DNA from: Methanomassiliicoccales archaeon
GTDB lineage: Archaea; Thermoplasmatota; Thermoplasmata; Methanomassiliicoccales; UBA472
DNA: 64,000 nucleotides
Assembly: GCA_036504055.1 (NCBI GenBank)
Contig: DASXVU010000031.1
Span: forward strand, 1 to 64,000
Direction: 5' to 3'
Of the stretch, positions 45,467 to 54,953 are shown piece by piece. The position numbers and the translations under genes are program-made. Under the pieces are notes generated by a model. The model saw nothing but the letters and a program-made list of their open reading frames with translations. It did no database searches and was not told the DNA's origin. The first letter of the stretch is position 1, and every line of letters starts with the position of its first letter.

Positions 45467-46627
45467 ATGAGAATCGCCATGTTCACGGACAGTTACCTCC
45501 CCTCACGGGACGGAGTGGTAACTTCAATATTGCTGTCCAGGAAGAGCCTGGAGGCCCTTGGACACGAGGTTATCATCTTCGCCCCGGAACCGAAGGACCC
45601 GAAACAGAGGGAGGATGGGGTCTACTATTTCCGATCCAAGAGCTTCAACTCCTACCAAGGGTACTCCATACCCATGTTCCCCACCGAAAAGTGCCATATA
45701 TTGAAGAAGCTGGATGTGGACGTTATCCATGCACAAGGCCTGCTTTTCATGGGCCTCCGAAGCATGCTCGCTGGAAGGACATTGAAACTGCCAGTGGTCG
45801 TTTCGTTCCACACCATGATAACTGATGCTGCCAAGTTCTACAACTTTACTCCGCTGCCAGATTGGGTCGTTACCCGGCTCATGTGGACCTATTTGAAAAG
45901 CCTGCTGAAGAGGGCCGACTCGGTGATCGTTCCAACAAAGGCCATAAGGATCGAGCTCGAGGAATCGGTCAGGCATATGAGGCATATCGAGGTCATCCCG
46001 ACCGGAGTGGACACTGAAATGTTCAATCCCCGGAACGACGGTTCCGTCATGCGGGAAAAGTATGGACTGGATGGAGGCAAGGTCATTCTGACCGTGGGGA
46101 GGATCGCCTGGGAAAAGAACCTAGACCTGATCCTAGAGGGATTCAAGATCCTCCACGACCAAGACCCAGATACCAAATTGATCGTGGCCGGCGAGGGGCC
46201 GGCGAAGGGCCATGCCAAGCAAAAGGCGATCGACCTGGGGATCCAGAACAGCACCTTCTTTCCCGGATTCGTTCCGGACCAAGACCTTCCGGGATTGTAT
46301 GCGGCCTGTGATGCCTTCACCATCGCATCGAAGTTCGAGACCCAGGGACTGGTCGTCCTGGAGGCCATGGCCACTGGAAAACCATGTAGCGGGATCAACT
46401 ATCGGGCGATAGCGGAGATCATCAAGAACAACGTGAATGGCTTCACCTTCTCAGAGAGCCCGGAAAGCTGGGCGATCGCCACCCAAATGGCGCTGCGATC
46501 GAATAGTAGTGTATCGGCGCAGGCGAGGGCGCGGGCCGAAGAGTACTCCTTGATGGAGAGCGCAAAGAAGATGGTCGACCTTTACGAGTATGCCATCGAA
46601 GCCAAGAAGAAGAGACTGGCCAAATAG
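45467..46627 (+). CDS. GT4-family glycosyltransferase
   Basis: 386 residues, GT-B fold. Start MRIAMFTDSYLPSRDGVV; later VIPTGVDTEMFNPR, ILTVGRIAWEKNL and the donor-site E-x7-E segment SKFETQGLVVLEAMATGKP. Resembles transferases that add sugars to diacylglycerol or phosphoinositol lipids. GGGTGA overlapping the thiDN stop serves ATG 45467; ATG 45455 is also in frame. TAG stop (46625-46627), TGA after 13 codons. Convergent with the next gene, one base apart. Confidence 0.85.
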   Translation: MRIAMFTDSYLPSRDGVVTSILLSRKSLEALGHEVIIFAPEPKDPKQREDGVYYFRSKSFNSYQGYSIPMFPTEKCHILKKLDVDVIHAQGLLFMGLRSMLAGRTLKLPVVVSFHTMITDAAKFYNFTPLPDWVVTRLMWTYLKSLLKRADSVIVPTKAIRIELEESVRHMRHIEVIPTGVDTEMFNPRNDGSVMREKYGLDGGKVILTVGRIAWEKNLDLILEGFKILHDQDPDTKLIVAGEGPAKGHAKQKAIDLGIQNSTFFPGFVPDQDLPGLYAACDAFTIASKFETQGLVVLEAMATGKPCSGINYRAIAEIIKNNVNGFTFSESPESWAIATQMALRSNSSVSAQARARAEEYSLMESAKKMVDLYEYAIEAKKKRLAK

Positions 46628-46628
46628 A

Positions 46629-47801
46629 TCATAGCAGATGCTTGTAGGACCGGTCCCATTCCTTGGTGATGACATCCCAATCAAAACGTTCTACGGCCCG
46701 CTCCCTTGAAGCCCTCCCCATCAGCATGCGCTTGGTAGGGTCCGCAAGCAGCCCGGAGATGCTCCGGACCAATGCCTTTGTGTCTCTGGACGGGACTGTC
46801 TCGCCGCACTCCTTGGAGACTATCTCCTGGTTCCCGCCGACGGACGTGGCCACGATCGGTTTTCCGCTGGAAAGGGCTTCGTAAAGGACGACCGCGCTGG
46901 GTTCGTACAGGGAAGGCAATACGAAGAGGTCGGCCATGCTGTAATAAAGAGGCAATTTCGGCTCTGGGATGCCGGTAACGAACCTGACCGAGCCCTGCAC
47001 GCCCCGCTCGGACGCCTGTAGGATCAGTTCTTCCTTCAGTGGGCCCTTCCCGATGATCACCAGCTCTGCGTCCTTGATCTCCTTCCGGACGATGGCGAAG
47101 GCGTCGATCAGGTACTTGAAGCCCTTTTGCTCGATCAGCCTGCCATTCGACAGGATGACCGATCCTTCACCCAGGCCAAGCTCCTCCTTTAGGCCCGAAT
47201 GATCAAGACCGGGCTTGAACTTCGATGTGTCAACACCATTGTAGACCACAGAGCATCGGTCGCGTATCGGCTCCGGAATGGTGTCCATCATCGTTGCATT
47301 GCTGACACAATTTATCCGATCGCAGATGGAGAAGATACGGTTCCCCATTGTGTCATCGTACATTCCTCCCCAGAAATCCACGCTTTCCGAGATCCCTCGA
47401 GGCCTGGCATTGTGGATGGTCACCATGAGCTTCTTTCCGATCCCGTGCTTCACTTTATGATATGTTAAGGGAGAATACCAGAACCGGTTGTGCACATGGA
47501 AGATATCGTTATTCCCGCACTCCCTCGCAAGGTCCCGGTTGATGGATGGCGCCAGAGTGAATGGGGGAGGCAGAAAGAAGGGCATCCTATCAAAGAAGAT
47601 TGAGGGCGAGCGGATGACATTTATCCCTCTGATCTCCTCCCGCTGAATCCCATTGGCCTGGGGGATCATGGAGGTAAGAACATCCACCTGATAGCCGTGG
47701 TCCTTGACCAGACGGCTCCCCACCTCTAGGACGACCTTCTCGGTCCCCCCATAATACGGGAAGAACAAAGGATCCAACATACAGACTCTGAGACCGCTCA
47801 C
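46629..47801 (-). CDS. GT4-family glycosyltransferase
   Basis: 390 residues, GT-B fold. Start LRVCMLDPLFFPYYGGTEKVV; VVYNGVDTSKFKPG; ILSNGRLIEQKGF; donor site PSLYEPSAVVLYEALSSGKP. GTG start at 47801 with TATA-like TTTTTATACC (about 47826-47835) some 27 bases upstream, so probably leaderless. Likely surface polysaccharide or glycolipid work along with the two flanking transferases. TGA stop. Confidence 0.85.
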   Translation of the reverse strand: MSGLRVCMLDPLFFPYYGGTEKVVLEVGSRLVKDHGYQVDVLTSMIPQANGIQREEIRGINVIRSPSIFFDRMPFFLPPPFTLAPSINRDLARECGNNDIFHVHNRFWYSPLTYHKVKHGIGKKLMVTIHNARPRGISESVDFWGGMYDDTMGNRIFSICDRINCVSNATMMDTIPEPIRDRCSVVYNGVDTSKFKPGLDHSGLKEELGLGEGSVILSNGRLIEQKGFKYLIDAFAIVRKEIKDAELVIIGKGPLKEELILQASERGVQGSVRFVTGIPEPKLPLYYSMADLFVLPSLYEPSAVVLYEALSSGKPIVATSVGGNQEIVSKECGETVPSRDTKALVRSISGLLADPTKRMLMGRASRERAVERFDWDVITKEWDRSYKHLL

Positions 47802-47983
47802 GGCATCCAGTTTGATATTGTATGACGGTATAAAAACATTGATTTAGAGTTCAAACCACATGGGAAAGCAAGGCGTGTCCCACCATCCGTTCTCACGCGG
47901 CCTTAATGGTCCACGTCAAAGTAAGGACTGGCTTTGTTCTCGACCAAGCGAAAGCCATATTAACGAATATTTGTTAAACGTCC

Positions 47984-48064
47984 TTGAAATGTTCGATATT
48001 GGCCTCGTTGGTCTTAGTGATCGCGATAGGCCTGACCATTTTGATGTCGATGCACAAGGAATGA
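47984..48064 (+). CDS. Possible 26-residue membrane peptide
   Basis: TTG 47984 to TGA 48062: a basic start and one hydrophobic helix (SILASLVLVIAIGLTILM), then MHKE. An AT-rich TATA-like stretch (CCATATTAACG, about 47956) lies some 25 bases upstream, and the next gene starts at 48075. Codon-level support is weak; an overlapping longer frame (47860-48078) has no protein-like character. Reported as possible only. Confidence 0.25.
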   Translation: MKCSILASLVLVIAIGLTILMSMHKE

Positions 48065-48074
48065 GTGATGCCGA

Positions 48075-49151
48075 ATGAAGGTGGTCGAAGTAAACGCGTT
48101 CCATTATCCATACATGGGTGGAATCGAACATCGCATACACCACCAGTCCCAAAGGTTGGGGAAGAAGCACAAGGTGACCGTCCTCACCTCCCGACTGCCG
48201 GACACGCCTGAAAGGGAAAGGATGGACAATTATGATGTGGTGCGGCTCGACTCGCGCTTTGTGAACTTCTACAATCCCCCCCATGTCATCACTCCAGGCA
48301 TCCTCGAAGCGATCGAGGAACTGGACCCGGACATCGTTGATTTTCACTATAGATGGTCGGGAACCTACAACAAGGCAGCACGTTCCTATAGGGGAGCAAA
48401 GACGTTCACGTTCCACAACACATTCGGGGAGGGCGTTGGACTGCTGAGGCCGTTCTCACTCCTCAATGACGCCCTTTGGAAGCCTCATCTCCTGAAATTC
48501 GAGAAAATCATCTGCGTCAGTGAGTTCGTCCGGAAAGACCTTATCTCCAGAGGCTTCGGTCCCGATCAGCTGGAGGTCGTTTCCAGCTGCATTGAGATGC
48601 CTCTCCCGCGAGAGCAGAGGGAAGAGGATTACATCCTGTTCGTGGGAAGATTGGTCGCGACCAAGGGCATTCCTTACATCTTGCATGCGATGAGAGAGGT
48701 CGATACCCGCCTGGTGATATGCGGAGACGGCCCATCCCGGCATAGCCTTGAAAGGATGGCGGCCAAACTCGGGGTGGAAAAAAAGGTAAGATTCGAAGGA
48801 AGGGTCTCAGAGGAAAGAAAGGCCGACCTGTTCGCCGGATGCAAGATGCTGGTCATGCCCTCGCTCTTCGAATCCCTGGGTCTGGCCGCGGCAGAGGCGA
48901 TGTCGTACGGGAAGCCCGTGATAGCTTCGACATCGGGCGGACTGCCGGAAGTGGTGGGGAAGGGAGGCCTGGTGGTTCCGCCCCGTGACTCAAAAAAGCT
49001 GGCTGAGGCAATTAGGAGCCTGCTTGAAGATGAAGAACTTAGACATTCCCTTGGGGCGAAGGCGAAGGAGATAGCCGCGCAATACTCATGGGACCTGGAA
49101 GTGGAACGGATAGAGAGCATCTATTCAAGTCTAGTGTCAGGATCAAAATAA
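48075..49151 (+). CDS. GT4-family glycosyltransferase
   Basis: 358 residues, GT-B fold. Start MKVVEVNAFHYPYMGGIEHRI; ICVSEFVRKDLISRGF; ILFVGRLVATKGI; donor site PSLFESLGLAAAEAMSYGKP. Related to PimA/PimB-like mannosyltransferases. Third glycosyltransferase in 4 kb. TAA stop. Confidence 0.86.
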   Translation: MKVVEVNAFHYPYMGGIEHRIHHQSQRLGKKHKVTVLTSRLPDTPERERMDNYDVVRLDSRFVNFYNPPHVITPGILEAIEELDPDIVDFHYRWSGTYNKAARSYRGAKTFTFHNTFGEGVGLLRPFSLLNDALWKPHLLKFEKIICVSEFVRKDLISRGFGPDQLEVVSSCIEMPLPREQREEDYILFVGRLVATKGIPYILHAMREVDTRLVICGDGPSRHSLERMAAKLGVEKKVRFEGRVSEERKADLFAGCKMLVMPSLFESLGLAAAEAMSYGKPVIASTSGGLPEVVGKGGLVVPPRDSKKLAEAIRSLLEDEELRHSLGAKAKEIAAQYSWDLEVERIESIYSSLVSGSK

Positions 49152-49184
49152 AAGGAAAATTGTTTGGAAAAGAGATCCACCCGG

Positions 49185-50090
49185 TCACGCGATGGAGACC
49201 AGGGTGATCGTGAAGCTCAACGTCTTTCCGATCAGCTCGGTGTTGGCATTCCGCTGTGCCGTCCCTGAGGCTACGTTCACATTGTCCAGGATGAACAAGG
49301 TACCTCTAGAGTCTACGCCACGGACCATTCCCGAGTCACTGTCCTTTATGTCGTGGACAAGGACGATCTGCCCTTCCGCTGAGATGGAGGTATCCACGGT
49401 CGTGACGGTGATGTTCCATCCGGAGGCGCTTTGGGTCGAGTTGCTGAAGATGAGATAGCTCTGTCCCTGTACCGGGGAGTTCTGTACCCTGACAATGTCT
49501 GCGTCCGAGTTGGCAAGCAGCACATTGACCGGCCACTTGTAGACCGGGTCGGTGACCGTCATCCCAGCCACGGCCGTTACGGAATATTTGGTTATGAACT
49601 GGGAGAACGACATGTTCTCATAGACGTTCTTGGTCTCGGTGAGATTGAAGTTTGTGACCTTGCTCAGGACCAGGTTTCCATATGCCTCCGAAGGGGGAAT
49701 GGTGACCGTCTTGGTCTCGCCAACCTTCATTCCGATCACCGCATTGTTGAAACCGGCGATGAGGGAGCCCGATCCCACGGTGAACGGCAGCGGGATATAG
49801 GACGAGTTGGACCTAAGCGCAAAGGACAATGACTTGGGAACAGACGCATCGTTCGCCACGCTCTGTAGCGAGGTATCGAAGACTCTTCCATCCGCAAGCT
49901 TGCCAGTGTAATCGACCTTGACCGTGTCCCCGGTGGCGACGGTGCGGTTCTTTTTGTTCGTATCTTCCTGGTTTCCCTGGTAAAGTACTATGACGAGCGT
50001 GCTTGCACTCAGCATGACTAGGACGATGATTATGATCAGCGCCGTCTTTGCCAGACCGCTCGTGTCATTCTTCAACTTCTTCGGGAACAT
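49185..50090 (-). CDS. Membrane-anchored extracellular FKBP isomerase
   Basis: 301 residues. One N-terminal helix at about 16-37 (ALIIIIVLVMLSASTLVIVL), then an outside domain. FKBP features: VKVDYTGKLADGRVFDTS, the core PFTVGSGSLIAGFNNAVIGMKVGE, and IPPSEAYGN. A second half with N-glycosylation-type sites has no family I recognise. Likely folds surface proteins, a counterpart of the cytosolic FKBP at 16722. TGA stop. Confidence 0.87.
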   Translation of the reverse strand: MFPKKLKNDTSGLAKTALIIIIVLVMLSASTLVIVLYQGNQEDTNKKNRTVATGDTVKVDYTGKLADGRVFDTSLQSVANDASVPKSLSFALRSNSSYIPLPFTVGSGSLIAGFNNAVIGMKVGETKTVTIPPSEAYGNLVLSKVTNFNLTETKNVYENMSFSQFITKYSVTAVAGMTVTDPVYKWPVNVLLANSDADIVRVQNSPVQGQSYLIFSNSTQSASGWNITVTTVDTSISAEGQIVLVHDIKDSDSGMVRGVDSRGTLFILDNVNVASGTAQRNANTELIGKTLSFTITLVSIA

Positions 50091-50382
50091 AGTGATTACA
50101 GGGCACGCAATCGATTCTCTGCACTTAAACCTTGTCGTTATAGCTGGCTATGGCCTTGAGGCTCCTCCGGCAACCCACAATTTTCCAAGGGCTCACGCTC
50201 ATGGAGAAACCATAGTGCCCTAATCTGACTTGATCCTCCCATCGAAGATGAATGTGGATTCCCGCTTGAGGCACGAAAAAAGCTATGGCCAGTCCCTAGG
50301 AATATTCAAGGAGGACATACCTTCCGGACATTCTTTTTATATCACACTGGCGTTTATTGGCACAGTCAAGAATGGCGATAAG

Positions 50383-52095
50383 ATGAAGACCCTTTACATT
50401 CACGCCGATTATATGGAGTACGAATCCAAGAAACCTACTCCAGTGGCAGAGAAGGACATTCCCGAGGACATGCACAAGGGCCGTGCCGAAGAAGTGCTCG
50501 TCGCATTCACCACCGTGGAGAAGCAGGACCAGGACAATGTCGAGGAAGTAGCCGAGCTGGCGGTCAAGAACCTGCTCGACGTCTTTGCCAAGGTCAAGGC
50601 GGAAAGGGTCATGCTTTACCCGTATGCACATCTCTCCTCGGAGCTTTCCGACCCTGAGACGGCCAAGAAGACGCTGAGGACCATGGAGTCACTGCTAAAG
50701 GACAAGGGAGTGGAGGTGTCCCGGGCGCCGTTCGGTTGGTATAAGGCGTTCAAGATCAGCTGCAAAGGTCACCCGCTTTCCGAGCTGTCGCGAGAGATCA
50801 GGGTGGCGCCGAAGAAGTCTGCGCCGACGGAACAGATCGACAATATCGCGCTGCTGAAGCAGATATCCAAGGCCAAGCTCAGCAAGGAGAACCTCAAGGA
50901 CAATGACCACCGGATACTGGGTCAGAAACTGGACCTGTTCAGCTTCTATGACGTGGCCCCGGGGATGGTGTTCTGGCATGCCAAGGGGTTGACCATCAGG
51001 AACGCCCTGATCGATTTCTGGCGGGACGAGCATCGCAAGGCCGGCTACCAGGAGATCAAGACCCCTCAGATCATGAGCGATATTCTGTGGAAGGTGTCCG
51101 GTCACTGGGAGCACTATAAGGACAATATCTTCCTCACCAGTTACGACGAGCGACAGTTCTGCGCCAAACCGATGAACTGTCCCGGAGGGATCCTGGTCTT
51201 CAACAGCAAGGAAAGGAGCTACCGGGAACTGCCGCTGCGGATGTCGGAGCTCGGAGAGGTCCACCGGGTGGAGCTGTCGGGAGTCCTGTCCGGGCTGTTC
51301 CGGGTCATCCAGTTCACCCAGGATGATGCCCATATCTACTGCATGGAGGAACAGCTGGAGAGCGAGATCAACAGCATCATCAACCTCATCGACAAGTTCT
51401 ACAAGCTATTCGGTTTCGAATATCGGATGGAGCTGTCGACGAAACCGGATAACTCCATGGGAGACCCACTTCTGTGGGAGAAGGCAGAGAGCACCCTGAA
51501 GAGAGTGCTTGACGGCAGGAACGTCAAGTATGAGATAAATGCCGGGGATGGGGCATTCTATGGGCCGAAGATCGATTTCAAGATACGGGACTCTCTGAAC
51601 CGGGAATGGCAGACGGCGACCATACAGCTGGATTTCCAGATGCCGGAAAGATTCCAGATCAAATACGCCGGTGATGATGGGAAGATGCATCAGCCGATCA
51701 TGCTGCACCGGACCGTCTACGGTTCGTTGGAACGCTTCATCGGCATCCTGCTGGAACACATGAATGGCAACCTGCCAGTGTGGCTTGCGCCGGTCCAGGT
51801 CCGGGTCATATCGTTCCGGGAAAACAATAACAAGTCCACCGAGGCGGTCCATCAGAGGCTCTTCGACCTGGGATTCCGCGTCGAAATGGACCTCAGCCCC
51901 GGGACGGTCGAGGGTAAGATCAGGGACGCAGAGATGCAGAAGATACCTTACATCATCGTGATGGGCGACAAAGAAGAACAATCCAACACCCTGGCGATAA
52001 GGCGGCATGGAGCCAAAGGAGCGAAGTTCGGGGTCAAGCTCGAGGATTTCGAGACCCAGCTGAAGGAAGAGTGCAGCCTGAAACGACTTTCCTGA
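50383..52095 (+). CDS. thrS: Threonyl-tRNA synthetase, archaeal type
   Basis: 570 residues. The N-terminal archaeal editing domain begins MKTLYIHADYMEYESKK and is related to D-aminoacyl-tRNA deacylases. The class II core has motif 2 with RMSELGEVHRVELSGVLSGLFRV and the zinc ligands (C in NCPGG, later His). The anticodon domain begins near WLAPVQVRVI. ATG 50383 starts at the family N-terminus; TATA-like TTTTTATATC lies about 40-50 bases upstream. The 290 bases before it (50091-50382) hold only this promoter and that of the divergent FKBP gene. TGA stop. Confidence 0.95.
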   Translation: MKTLYIHADYMEYESKKPTPVAEKDIPEDMHKGRAEEVLVAFTTVEKQDQDNVEEVAELAVKNLLDVFAKVKAERVMLYPYAHLSSELSDPETAKKTLRTMESLLKDKGVEVSRAPFGWYKAFKISCKGHPLSELSREIRVAPKKSAPTEQIDNIALLKQISKAKLSKENLKDNDHRILGQKLDLFSFYDVAPGMVFWHAKGLTIRNALIDFWRDEHRKAGYQEIKTPQIMSDILWKVSGHWEHYKDNIFLTSYDERQFCAKPMNCPGGILVFNSKERSYRELPLRMSELGEVHRVELSGVLSGLFRVIQFTQDDAHIYCMEEQLESEINSIINLIDKFYKLFGFEYRMELSTKPDNSMGDPLLWEKAESTLKRVLDGRNVKYEINAGDGAFYGPKIDFKIRDSLNREWQTATIQLDFQMPERFQIKYAGDDGKMHQPIMLHRTVYGSLERFIGILLEHMNGNLPVWLAPVQVRVISFRENNNKSTEAVHQRLFDLGFRVEMDLSPGTVEGKIRDAEMQKIPYIIVMGDKEEQSNTLAIRRHGAKGAKFGVKLEDFETQLKEECSLKRLS

Positions 52096-52317
52096 TCATC
52101 TCATGCAGCCGAGAACGGCCACATCAACCATGTAATGAGACGTGTTCGGAGGCTATATTCGATTCCGGGCGATGTCCGGAGAGGCCAGGCTAAGAAGCCT
52201 TTGAGCGTTGGAGAAAATAAGAAATCAGACCTTTTTCATGGGACTGATATAAGAATGAAAGTAGGAATGGGATCAATTCCTGTTCCCATCACCTTTGCCG
52301 GCCTTATGTTCATCAGC

Positions 52318-52917
52318 CTACCGTAGGGTGACCAATGGTGTGGCGTAGTAGGACGGAGTAATGAAACTGACCGATGTCGACGACCCGTATGAAGGGACTA
52401 TTTTGACCGTCGCTGCGGTGGTGTAGCCCAGGTTCAGTCCGGTTATTGTGACAGTAACCAGGTCCCCCTGCGAAACGACACGGTTATCGTCGGTCCATGT
52501 CGCGGCCGAACCGGTCGTGTTCGCCCCGTAGGTCGAATTGACGGCTGCACCGCTGGCCGTGGCAGACCCCGCTGCAAAGTTCAGCCTGGCATTTGTGTTG
52601 CCACTGACGACTTGGATAGAGACCGGGTCCATATTGATATTAGGGCTTCCAGCTTGGAGCCTCATCTGGATGATGAGATCGGTGATCTGGCTATATCCAG
52701 CGTTGACCTTGCCGGTGACATCCTGGACGACGAATCCGGAGGCGACGTTGTTGATGGCCTGATTTCCGGTGTTCTGGGCCTGCTCCCTTACCTTATTGGC
52801 CGTACCGATCAGCACGGAGGCGGCCATCGCCGCGATCAGGATCATGGCGATGAAAATTATCATTGTTCCAACCCCCATTTCACCGCGCCTATTCTTTTTC
52901 AACCAGATCTTTTTCAT
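52318..52917 (-). CDS. Archaellin (archaeal flagellin)
   Basis: 199 residues. Class III signal peptide: the basic stretch KKNRRG is cut before EMGVGTMIIFIAMILIAAMA, followed by the hydrophobic helix of the filament core. The rest is a low-complexity Ser/Thr/Asn-rich beta domain. Ribosome site GGTGAGA precedes ATG 52917. No archaellum motor genes lie in the window, so the filament genes are elsewhere or this is an orphan or pilin-like use. TAG stop (52318-52320); readthrough would add 14 residues before TGA. Confidence 0.85.
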   Translation of the reverse strand: MKKIWLKKNRRGEMGVGTMIIFIAMILIAAMAASVLIGTANKVREQAQNTGNQAINNVASGFVVQDVTGKVNAGYSQITDLIIQMRLQAGSPNINMDPVSIQVVSGNTNARLNFAAGSATASGAAVNSTYGANTTGSAATWTDDNRVVSQGDLVTVTITGLNLGYTTAATVKIVPSYGSSTSVSFITPSYYATPLVTLR

Positions 52918-53349
52918 ATTCTCACCGATCTTTCGATGACCACTAGTGGCACTGCGGCTCGCTAGAATATTGTCTTCCCATAAGTTACCGGAAAGCTGTC
53001 TATATGAACCTGGTAGTGCAGAATGTCATTATCGATACTGAGAATTGGACCGGAATCGGAACGTCTGGCTATATGAAGTGTGTTTCGAATCATATCATTA
53101 TCCAAAGTGGCGGTTGAATTCTGTGGTCCGAGCAAAATGGAAATGCGGATCCTTGATGGCGCCCATTTCCTAGCTCCATCATCCGAGGTTTTTATCGAAG
53201 GCATATGGAACTTCATTCAGGAAGGACACCTCGTTAACCGATTGAACAGAAGCTTAACCGAGAATTCTGAACGCGGTCCGAGTGCCGCTCGGTTGCCGGA
53301 AAAGAAGAAAATAACGAAAGGAAGGGGTTTCGGGAGACCGAGGACGCTC
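52918..53349. other. Intergenic region between archaellin and leuB
   Basis: No gene seen. It holds the archaellin leader with a perfect palindrome CCACTAGTGG (52940-52949) 23 bases before the start codon. On the leuB side there is a minus-strand pyrimidine-rich stretch (about 53297-53325) that could end the leu operon transcript. Confidence 0.4.
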
Positions 53350-54462
53350 TCAGTCTCGGCCGATGGCCGCGACCACTGCATCGCCCATCTCGCTGGTCGT
53401 CGCCTTTCCGCCGAGGTCCTGGGTGTATACACCCTGGTCCAGGGCGGCCCTGACGGCCTTGAAGATGACATCCCCCAGGTCCCGACGGCCCAGGTTGTCC
53501 AGCATCAGTTTTGCTGCCAGAATGGTGGCGATCGGGTTGATCCGGTTCATGCCCTTGTACTTCGGGGCGCTGCCATGGACCGGCTCGAACATGGAGATGC
53601 CCTTGGGGTTAACGTTCCCGCCAGGTGCCAGGCCCAGTCCTCCAGTGACCTCCGCGAGCAGGTCTGTGACGATGTCACCGAACATGTTCGGTGCCGCGAT
53701 CACCCTGAACTTGTCAGGGTTCTTCACGAGCGCCATCGTCATCGCATCGACGTACATGTAGCTCAGCTCCACGTTCGCCTGCTTGCACTTCTCTGTCCAG
53801 ACGTCCCTCCACAGGCCGTAGATGTTGCTGCAGACGTTCGCCTTGTCGATGACGGTGATCTTCTTTTCGCCGATCATCTTGCAGTAGGTCAGGTTGAAGT
53901 CGGCGAACCTCTCGATGTTCTTGCGGGACATCATTCCGATCTCGAACGCGAACTCGTCCTTGGCGTCGGCGTCGGCCTGGAGCTGGACCCTCATGTCGTA
54001 CAGGTTCCTCTTGATCTGCATGTTCAGCTTGCCGTGGCCTTCCTGGACCCTTCCGCCGATGCCGACGTAGTAGTCCTCGGTGTTCTCACGGAACACATCG
54101 ATGTTGAAATCCATGTCCCTCTTCAGGCGGCCGAATGGCTTCCATAGCGGGGCTGGACGGTGATTGATGAACTGGTCGAACTGGAATCGGAGCGCCAGCA
54201 GTATGCCCTTCTCCAGGACGCCCGGTTTGACCCGGTCGTCCCCGACCGCTCCAAGGTAGATGGTGTCGAACTTCTTCAGCTGCTCCACGTCCTCGGCGGT
54301 CAGCAGCTTGCCGGTGCGCAGATACCTCTCGGAATTGATGTCCATCTCTTGGAAGTCGAACTGCACCGAGTAGTTCTCGGACAGTTTCCGCAGCACCTTC
54401 ATTCCCTCGCTCACTACCTCTGGTCCGATGCCGTCTCCTGGCAGGACAGCTACTTTGAACAT
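53350..54462 (-). CDS. leuB: 3-isopropylmalate dehydrogenase
   Basis: 370 residues of the beta-decarboxylating dehydrogenase family. Start MFKVAVLPGDGIGPEVV; substrate Arg region FRENTEDYYVGIGG; metal Asp in NMFGDIVTDLLAEVTGGLG; NAD region EPVHGSAPKYKG. Close relatives act on isocitrate, homoisocitrate or tartrate, but leuACD upstream fixes the role. ATG 54462 lies inside the end of leuD (13 bases overlap) and follows GGAGG-type sequence. TGA stop. Confidence 0.9.
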   Translation of the reverse strand: MFKVAVLPGDGIGPEVVSEGMKVLRKLSENYSVQFDFQEMDINSERYLRTGKLLTAEDVEQLKKFDTIYLGAVGDDRVKPGVLEKGILLALRFQFDQFINHRPAPLWKPFGRLKRDMDFNIDVFRENTEDYYVGIGGRVQEGHGKLNMQIKRNLYDMRVQLQADADAKDEFAFEIGMMSRKNIERFADFNLTYCKMIGEKKITVIDKANVCSNIYGLWRDVWTEKCKQANVELSYMYVDAMTMALVKNPDKFRVIAAPNMFGDIVTDLLAEVTGGLGLAPGGNVNPKGISMFEPVHGSAPKYKGMNRINPIATILAAKLMLDNLGRRDLGDVIFKAVRAALDQGVYTQDLGGKATTSEMGDAVVAAIGRD

Positions 54463-54953
54463 CTCTTTTCCTCCTTTATCTTGGCCATCAGGCCGCCTTT
54501 CTCGATCAGGTCCTGCACGAACGGCGGGAACGGATCGAACTTCCACTCCTTCTTCTGGGTCTCGTTCTTGATCATCCCGATCTCGAAATCGACGGAAAGG
54601 ACATCCCCTTCCACTGCCTCGATCTTGCATTGCACCGGCAGCAGACCCACATTGATCGAGTTCCGGTAGAATATCCTGGCATAGCTCTCTGCCACGACAC
54701 AGGATACTCCCATCTGGAGCAGCGCCCGTGGGGCATGCTCTCGGCTCGAGCCGCTTCCGAAGTTGCGCCCGGCCACGATGACATCGCCCTTCTTCACCTT
54801 CGCCGCCATGCCCGGCCTTACCTTCTCGAAGGCGAACGTGCCCAGCTTATCGTTGTTGTCGCTGGTCAAGCGTTCCGCCGGGATTATCTGGTCGGTGTCG
54901 ACGTGATCCCCGAACAGCCAGACCTTGCCCTTGATTTTCTGCATATCGATCAC
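54450..54953 (-). CDS. leuD: 3-isopropylmalate dehydratase small subunit
   Basis: 167 residues. Small swivel domain of the isomerase. Family marks: GDHVDTDQIIPAERL and GRNFGSGSSREHAP. GTG 54953 overlaps the leuC stop; ATG 54944 is an alternative. TAG stop (54450-54452); the next stops in frame are TAG then TGA, about 12 codons on. Confidence 0.92.
   Translation of the reverse strand: MIDMQKIKGKVWLFGDHVDTDQIIPAERLTSDNNDKLGTFAFEKVRPGMAAKVKKGDVIVAGRNFGSGSSREHAPRALLQMGVSCVVAESYARIFYRNSINVGLLPVQCKIEAVEGDVLSVDFEIGMIKNETQKKEWKFDPFPPFVQDLIEKGGLMAKIKEEKRCSK

Noticed and set aside
47860-48078. 72-codon plus-strand frame before the glycosyltransferase
   Set aside because: Composition is not protein-like and no ribosome site is seen; a shorter overlapping frame with a membrane helix is the better, still weak, candidate.
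53080-54147. Long plus-strand frame opposite leuB
   Set aside because: Shadow of the leuB coding strand; no protein-like motifs or start signals.
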